Source: Muribaculaceae bacterium
GTDB taxonomy: Bacteria > Bacteroidota > Bacteroidia > Bacteroidales > Muribaculaceae
Length of the DNA stretch: 64,000 nucleotides
NCBI GenBank assembly: GCA_017935045.1
Contig: JAGBIJ010000003.1
Span: forward strand, 1-64,000
Reading direction: 5' to 3'
Positions 60,810 through 64,000 of this stretch are shown here, one piece after another. The position numbers were made by a program, and so were the translations under genes. Each line of letters opens with the position of its first letter. The stretch's first letter is position 1. Below the pieces are notes generated by a model, which was given only the letters and a program-made list of their open reading frames with translations, was not told the DNA's origin and did no database searches.

Positions 60810-61970
60810 ATGGCTTCCGCTACATCTGAAAAGAAAAAAAGAAAAATGCCGTCGGCGCCTTCGGGTTGCATTTGCCTGATAACGGTATTTCTCCTGTTTT
60901 ATCTCATTGGCCAGAAAATGGGAGTGGCGCAGATGCTCAACACCATCATGCACACGGGCCACGACCTGCTGCTCAACACCGTCTTCTATCTTATGGCCAT
61001 CTGTGTCATAACCGGAGCCATCGGGCGCCTGTTCGTAGAGTTCGGCGTCGTCTCGCTGCTTGAGAAGATGCTCAAACCCCTGATGAAGCCCCTGTTCAAC
61101 CTGCCCGGCGTAGCTTCGCTCGGAGCCGTGATGACCTTCCTTTCTGACAATCCCGCCATCATCTCTCTTTCGCAGGACAAGCGTTTTACCTCATACTTCA
61201 AGAAATTCCAGTACATCTCGCTGACCAACTTCGGCACCGCCTTCGGCATGGGCCTGCTCGTGATGGTCTTCATGGTAGGGCAGGGCTTCTTCCTCGCTCC
61301 GCTCATAGGCTTCGTCGGCGCCTTCTGCGGCTGCATCATCTCCACGCGCCTGATGCAGCGCTTCGTCATCAAGGCATACCCCGCCTATCTGCATGAGCTT
61401 GCAGTCAATCCCGGCGAAGTGGAACACAAAGAGGAGAAGAAAGAGGAGAAATCAACCTTCATACGCATCCTCAACTCTCTGCTCGACGGCGGCAAGACCG
61501 GCGTGGATGTAGGCATAGCCATCATCCCGGGCGTGGTCATCATCTCCACGCTGGTAATGATACTTACCTTCGGGCCCTCGTCGTCGGGCGAATACACCGG
61601 CGCCGCCTACGAAGGCATCGAGCTGCTGCCGAAGCTCGCCGGCAAGATAGGCGTGGTCTTCGAGTGGCTCTTCGGCTTCCACGACCCCCATCTGATAGCC
61701 TTCCCCATCACGGCTCTCGGCGCCGTAGGCGCCGCTCTCGGCCTGGTGCCTACCTTCATCGACTCCGGCTGGATCGACGGCAACGCCATAGCCGTCTTTA
61801 CCGCCATCGGCATGTGCTGGAGCGGCTATCTTTCCACCCACACCGCCATGCTCGACTCCATGGGCTACCGCGAACTGACCCCCAAGGCCATCCTCGCCCA
61901 CACCATAGGCGGCCTCTTCGCAGCCATCATAGCCCACTGGCTCTTCATGCTCTGCGAACTCTTCCTCTGA
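60810..61970 (+). CDS. Gate/nucleoside-recognition domain membrane protein
   Basis: 386 residues and eight or more helices in two Gate-domain repeats. The first has LGAVMTFLSDNPAIISLSQD and LTNFGTAFGMGLLVMVF. The second (from ~225) has VDVGIAIIPGVVIISTLVM and IAVFTAIGMCWSGYLSTHTA. The repeats are split by a charged cytoplasmic loop (EVEHKEEKKEEKS). The domain is found in spore-maturation and CNT-like proteins and is thought to move nucleosides or similar solutes. Probably co-transcribed with the porin gene. Substrate unknown. Confidence 0.82.
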   Translation: MASATSEKKKRKMPSAPSGCICLITVFLLFYLIGQKMGVAQMLNTIMHTGHDLLLNTVFYLMAICVITGAIGRLFVEFGVVSLLEKMLKPLMKPLFNLPGVASLGAVMTFLSDNPAIISLSQDKRFTSYFKKFQYISLTNFGTAFGMGLLVMVFMVGQGFFLAPLIGFVGAFCGCIISTRLMQRFVIKAYPAYLHELAVNPGEVEHKEEKKEEKSTFIRILNSLLDGGKTGVDVGIAIIPGVVIISTLVMILTFGPSSSGEYTGAAYEGIELLPKLAGKIGVVFEWLFGFHDPHLIAFPITALGAVGAALGLVPTFIDSGWIDGNAIAVFTAIGMCWSGYLSTHTAMLDSMGYRELTPKAILAHTIGGLFAAIIAHWLFMLCELFL

Positions 61971-61996
61971 TTCTTTAAGAACACTTTAAGAACACG

Positions 61997-62048
61997 AGCG
62001 CCGGGACGCCTGCGGCCTGCGATAAGGCCTTACGGACGTCCCGGCGCT
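61997..62048. terminator. Bidirectional hairpin between convergent genes
   Basis: 12-bp perfect stem (61997-62008 with 62037-62048) enclosing a smaller GGCC hairpin. T-tracts are weak on both sides. Confidence 0.6.
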
Positions 62049-62084
62049 TGCGGTTTATCGGGTAACGGATGTGATTGCAGCTCG

Positions 62085-63125
62085 TTATCTCACTTGCTCC
62101 TTGCGGACATCGCCCCGGGAGGAGCGGACTATGTAGACACCGGGCGGCAGCCCCTCGCGCCACTCACGGCCTGAGCAGGCCGTGCGCACCTGTACGCCCG
62201 ACATATTGTAGACCTCATACTCCACCTCGGCATCGGCCTCCACCGTCTCCACCCCTGAGATATATTCCTGTATATCGTGGATATTCAGGAACCTGCCCCA
62301 TGTAGGATGCTGCTTGGTAGCCTCAATCTGGTCAGCCGAAATATAAAGAGTGGTCTTCTCGTAAACCTCCTGATCAAACGGACTCGGGTCTTTGAGTTTT
62401 TTTGGCAATTTTGAGGCCAACACGACCCGGCGGATATTCGGGCAGTTCTTGAAAGCATTTTCATCTACGTATGGAGAGCTCTCGAAATAAACTGTTTCAA
62501 GCTTTGTACAGTTTTCAAAAGCTAATGTCCTGACACAGCCTGCAGCGCCTATGCGGGCAGTGCGCAGTCCGGTACAATTCTGAAACCACTGCTTCACCAC
62601 AGCGTAGCGCGGCGTACGGATGAAAGTCAGTTTCTCATCAAATTTTGGACCTTCCTCATCTTCCCATTCCGTAAAGACATTATACACGGGATGATACTTC
62701 GTGTTGCGTGGATATGGCAAGGCCTTAAGCTTTACTGTATCCTGGAGCCAGACTTCGCCGGTATAATATCCTACATACGGCACATGTACGTTGGCCGCAT
62801 ACTCAAACATCGGAAGTTTGCTGCCATCGAAAAACACAAAATCATTTCCGACTCTGTCAGCATAAACCATCCATGACATATTATCCAGATTATACTGTCT
62901 CATGTATTTAAGCGTATATGTTTCTTCGTATGGGATGTGGTACGGGTCATGATTAATCGAAATACCGTGATGATAGAAGTCGGTTCGATACTGTATTCCA
63001 TCGATTGTCACAGTGTCTTCCGGCAGGATAGCCCGGACAGCAGCCGTGCAAGCCACGACCATAGCCAGCGCAGCGACCGCCCTTTTCATTCCGTTGAATA
63101 TATCTGAAAATTTCATATTGTTCAT
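62085..63125 (-). CDS. Leucine-rich-repeat (BspA-like) surface protein with sorting tail
   Basis: 346 residues. N-terminal signal sequence with helix MKRAVAALAMVVACTAAV (an upstream MNNMKFSDIF lead is short and polar). Residues 165-265 carry LRR_5 repeats (LAFENCTKLETVYFESS, NAFKNCPNIRRVVLAS). The C-terminus (290-346) has a sorting-tail pattern (YEVYNMSGVQVRTACSG, PPGVYIVRSSRGD). Probably a secreted adhesin or binding protein. It is related to the next upstream gene over roughly 120 residues, so the two are tandem paralogues. Confidence 0.8.
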   Translation of the reverse strand: MNNMKFSDIFNGMKRAVAALAMVVACTAAVRAILPEDTVTIDGIQYRTDFYHHGISINHDPYHIPYEETYTLKYMRQYNLDNMSWMVYADRVGNDFVFFDGSKLPMFEYAANVHVPYVGYYTGEVWLQDTVKLKALPYPRNTKYHPVYNVFTEWEDEEGPKFDEKLTFIRTPRYAVVKQWFQNCTGLRTARIGAAGCVRTLAFENCTKLETVYFESSPYVDENAFKNCPNIRRVVLASKLPKKLKDPSPFDQEVYEKTTLYISADQIEATKQHPTWGRFLNIHDIQEYISGVETVEADAEVEYEVYNMSGVQVRTACSGREWREGLPPGVYIVRSSRGDVRKEQVR

Positions 63126-63285
63126 TTTATTATGATTATCATAATGACAGCTAAAATATTTCGCTCATTTTACCGGCTGTACTACTAACTTCATTGCTGT
63201 ATTTTCCACAGTCCAGACCATTTGATATAATCCGGGAGTAGACACAGTCAGCATAATTTTTCATCTGAAGGCTCGATAGTTAAAA

Positions 63286-64000
63286 TTATAATTGTGGTTT
63301 CATTAATTCTACAGGGCTGTCTTTCAAGCTCTTTATGTAGGCGAACTTGCTCCATACGGGGTCGTTTACGCAGTCATCCATAAGGGCGTCCGGAACATAT
63401 AGCGTAGCCGTGCTATATACATTCTCGGCGAAGGAGGAAGCAGATTCCAGCATCGGCAACCGCTTGTCATCAAGCAACACTATAGTCTTTAAGTTCGAGC
63501 AGTTAGAAAAGGCAGTGTTATATATATATGGATCCCTTTCAAAAATCACTGTCTCAAGCTTGGTGCAATATTTCAAAGCATCCGGTTCTATTACAAAGAA
63601 AGTGCCGAACTGCGCTTTCTGAAGATCTACAGCTGTCATCAAGAATAGGGTCATGACAGGCATATATATTGGAGTTCTGATTGCAGTCAGTTCTTCTGCA
63701 AAAGCTACGGGATCACAGCCCAAAAGATAGAATTCGAGGTCGGACCATTCATAGATACGTGACTTATCCGGCAAATACAGTTCGCCTAAATAAGAAGATG
63801 GCGTATTCACTGGCGCGTATTTGTCTGCATTTGGCGGTAGAACCCACAAGCCTGAATGAAATGCCGGTATGATTGTTCCGTCAGGTGTCAAATATGTATC
63901 TTCATCATCGGGATTTATAGTAAATCCGAAGAATTCCATTTCCGTTAACGTTGGTTTTGTGTCAACGTTATCTATCAGACGTGACTGCTGTACTAAGCAA
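63286..64000 (-). CDS. Leucine-rich-repeat protein, 5' end beyond window
   Basis: The frame is open from the window edge to TAA at 63286 (238 codons visible). An ATG at 63939 exists, but in-frame codons before it (reading TKPTLTE just before it) remain open to the edge, so the true start is outside. LRR_5 units are seen (DALKYCTKLETVIFERD, TAFSNCSNLKTIVLLDD) and a TLYVPDALMDDC segment matching TLYISADQIE of the neighbour. Unlike that neighbour it lacks the C-terminal sorting tail and ends shortly after the repeats. How it reaches the surface is therefore unclear. Confidence 0.75.
   Translation of the reverse strand, partial: CLVQQSRLIDNVDTKPTLTEMEFFGFTINPDDEDTYLTPDGTIIPAFHSGLWVLPPNADKYAPVNTPSSYLGELYLPDKSRIYEWSDLEFYLLGCDPVAFAEELTAIRTPIYMPVMTLFLMTAVDLQKAQFGTFFVIEPDALKYCTKLETVIFERDPYIYNTAFSNCSNLKTIVLLDDKRLPMLESASSFAENVYSTATLYVPDALMDDCVNDPVWSKFAYIKSLKDSPVELMKPQL

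Overview
The window is one stretch of a Bacteroidales chromosome, most likely a gut bacterium of the Muribaculaceae (the order is well supported, the family is inference). Supporting signs are many TAnnTTTG -7 promoter boxes with a TTG about 20 bases upstream, a SusD/RagB protein, several secreted proteins with type IX-secretion-like C-terminal tails, and genes typical of the phylum (gldE, DUF2723, DUF4271, DUF5683, DUF4919, Omp28). The DNA is GC-moderate to GC-rich, with AT-rich patches mainly in intergenic DNA. No tRNA, rRNA or CRISPR array was seen.

Layout. 1-0.24 kb: 3' end of an ISAon1-type transposase N-terminal gene. 0.27-3.3 kb (-): an unusual SusD-like protein with no SusC partner and a small secreted protein. 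3.3-4.9 kb (-): rnhB and a polyprenyl diphosphate synthase. 5-7.8 kb (+): polA. 7.8-12.6 kb: an Lrp regulator, then a four-gene (-) operon (barrel protein, shikimate kinase, alanine dehydrogenase-like protein, glycosyltransferase), with a separate small (+) transcription unit between them. 12.8-15.6 kb: MATE transporter, acyltransferase and a candidate structured RNA. 15.6-24 kb (-): three large secreted proteins. 24.4-26.2 kb: TPR/LuxR regulator. 26.8-31.8 kb (+): TolC-HlyD-permease-permease efflux operon without an ATPase gene. 31.9-34 kb (-): BlaI-M56 sensor pair with paired operators over the promoter. 34.1-35.8 kb: a segment with a lipoprotein and a broken lipoprotein gene, flanked by a 112-bp direct repeat of the parA promoter region. 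35.8-40.3 kb (+): parA-parB-DUF5683-lytic transglycosylase; the last carries an in-frame TAG. 40.3-51.8 kb (+): ABC exporter, gldE, PPTase, DUF2723, deacetylase, epimerase, DUF4271, HemD-like. 51.9-59.3 kb (+): purN fused to a CD225 membrane domain, rel, a PgpH-like phosphodiesterase, two small proteins and a SlyD-like isomerase. 59.3-59.6 kb: a 210-bp inverted-repeat element. 59.7-62 kb (+): porin and a Gate-domain membrane protein. 62-64 kb (-): two related leucine-rich-repeat surface proteins, the second cut by the window edge.

How the parts fit together. Much of the window is housekeeping: replication and repair (polA, rnhB), chromosome partition (parAB), purine synthesis, isoprenoid and aromatic precursors, and second-messenger control (Rel for (p)ppGpp next to a probable c-di-AMP hydrolase). 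Interleaved are envelope functions: efflux, secreted proteins, porins and glycan or lipid enzymes. The observations most worth checking are the PurN-CD225 fusion, the in-frame amber codon together with the absence of TAG as a stop codon in the other genes, the duplicated parA promoter region flanking a 1.4-kb insert, two unexplained transcription units (8.4-8.7 kb and 15.2-15.4 kb), and several promoters placed so close to ATG that the mRNA should be nearly leaderless.
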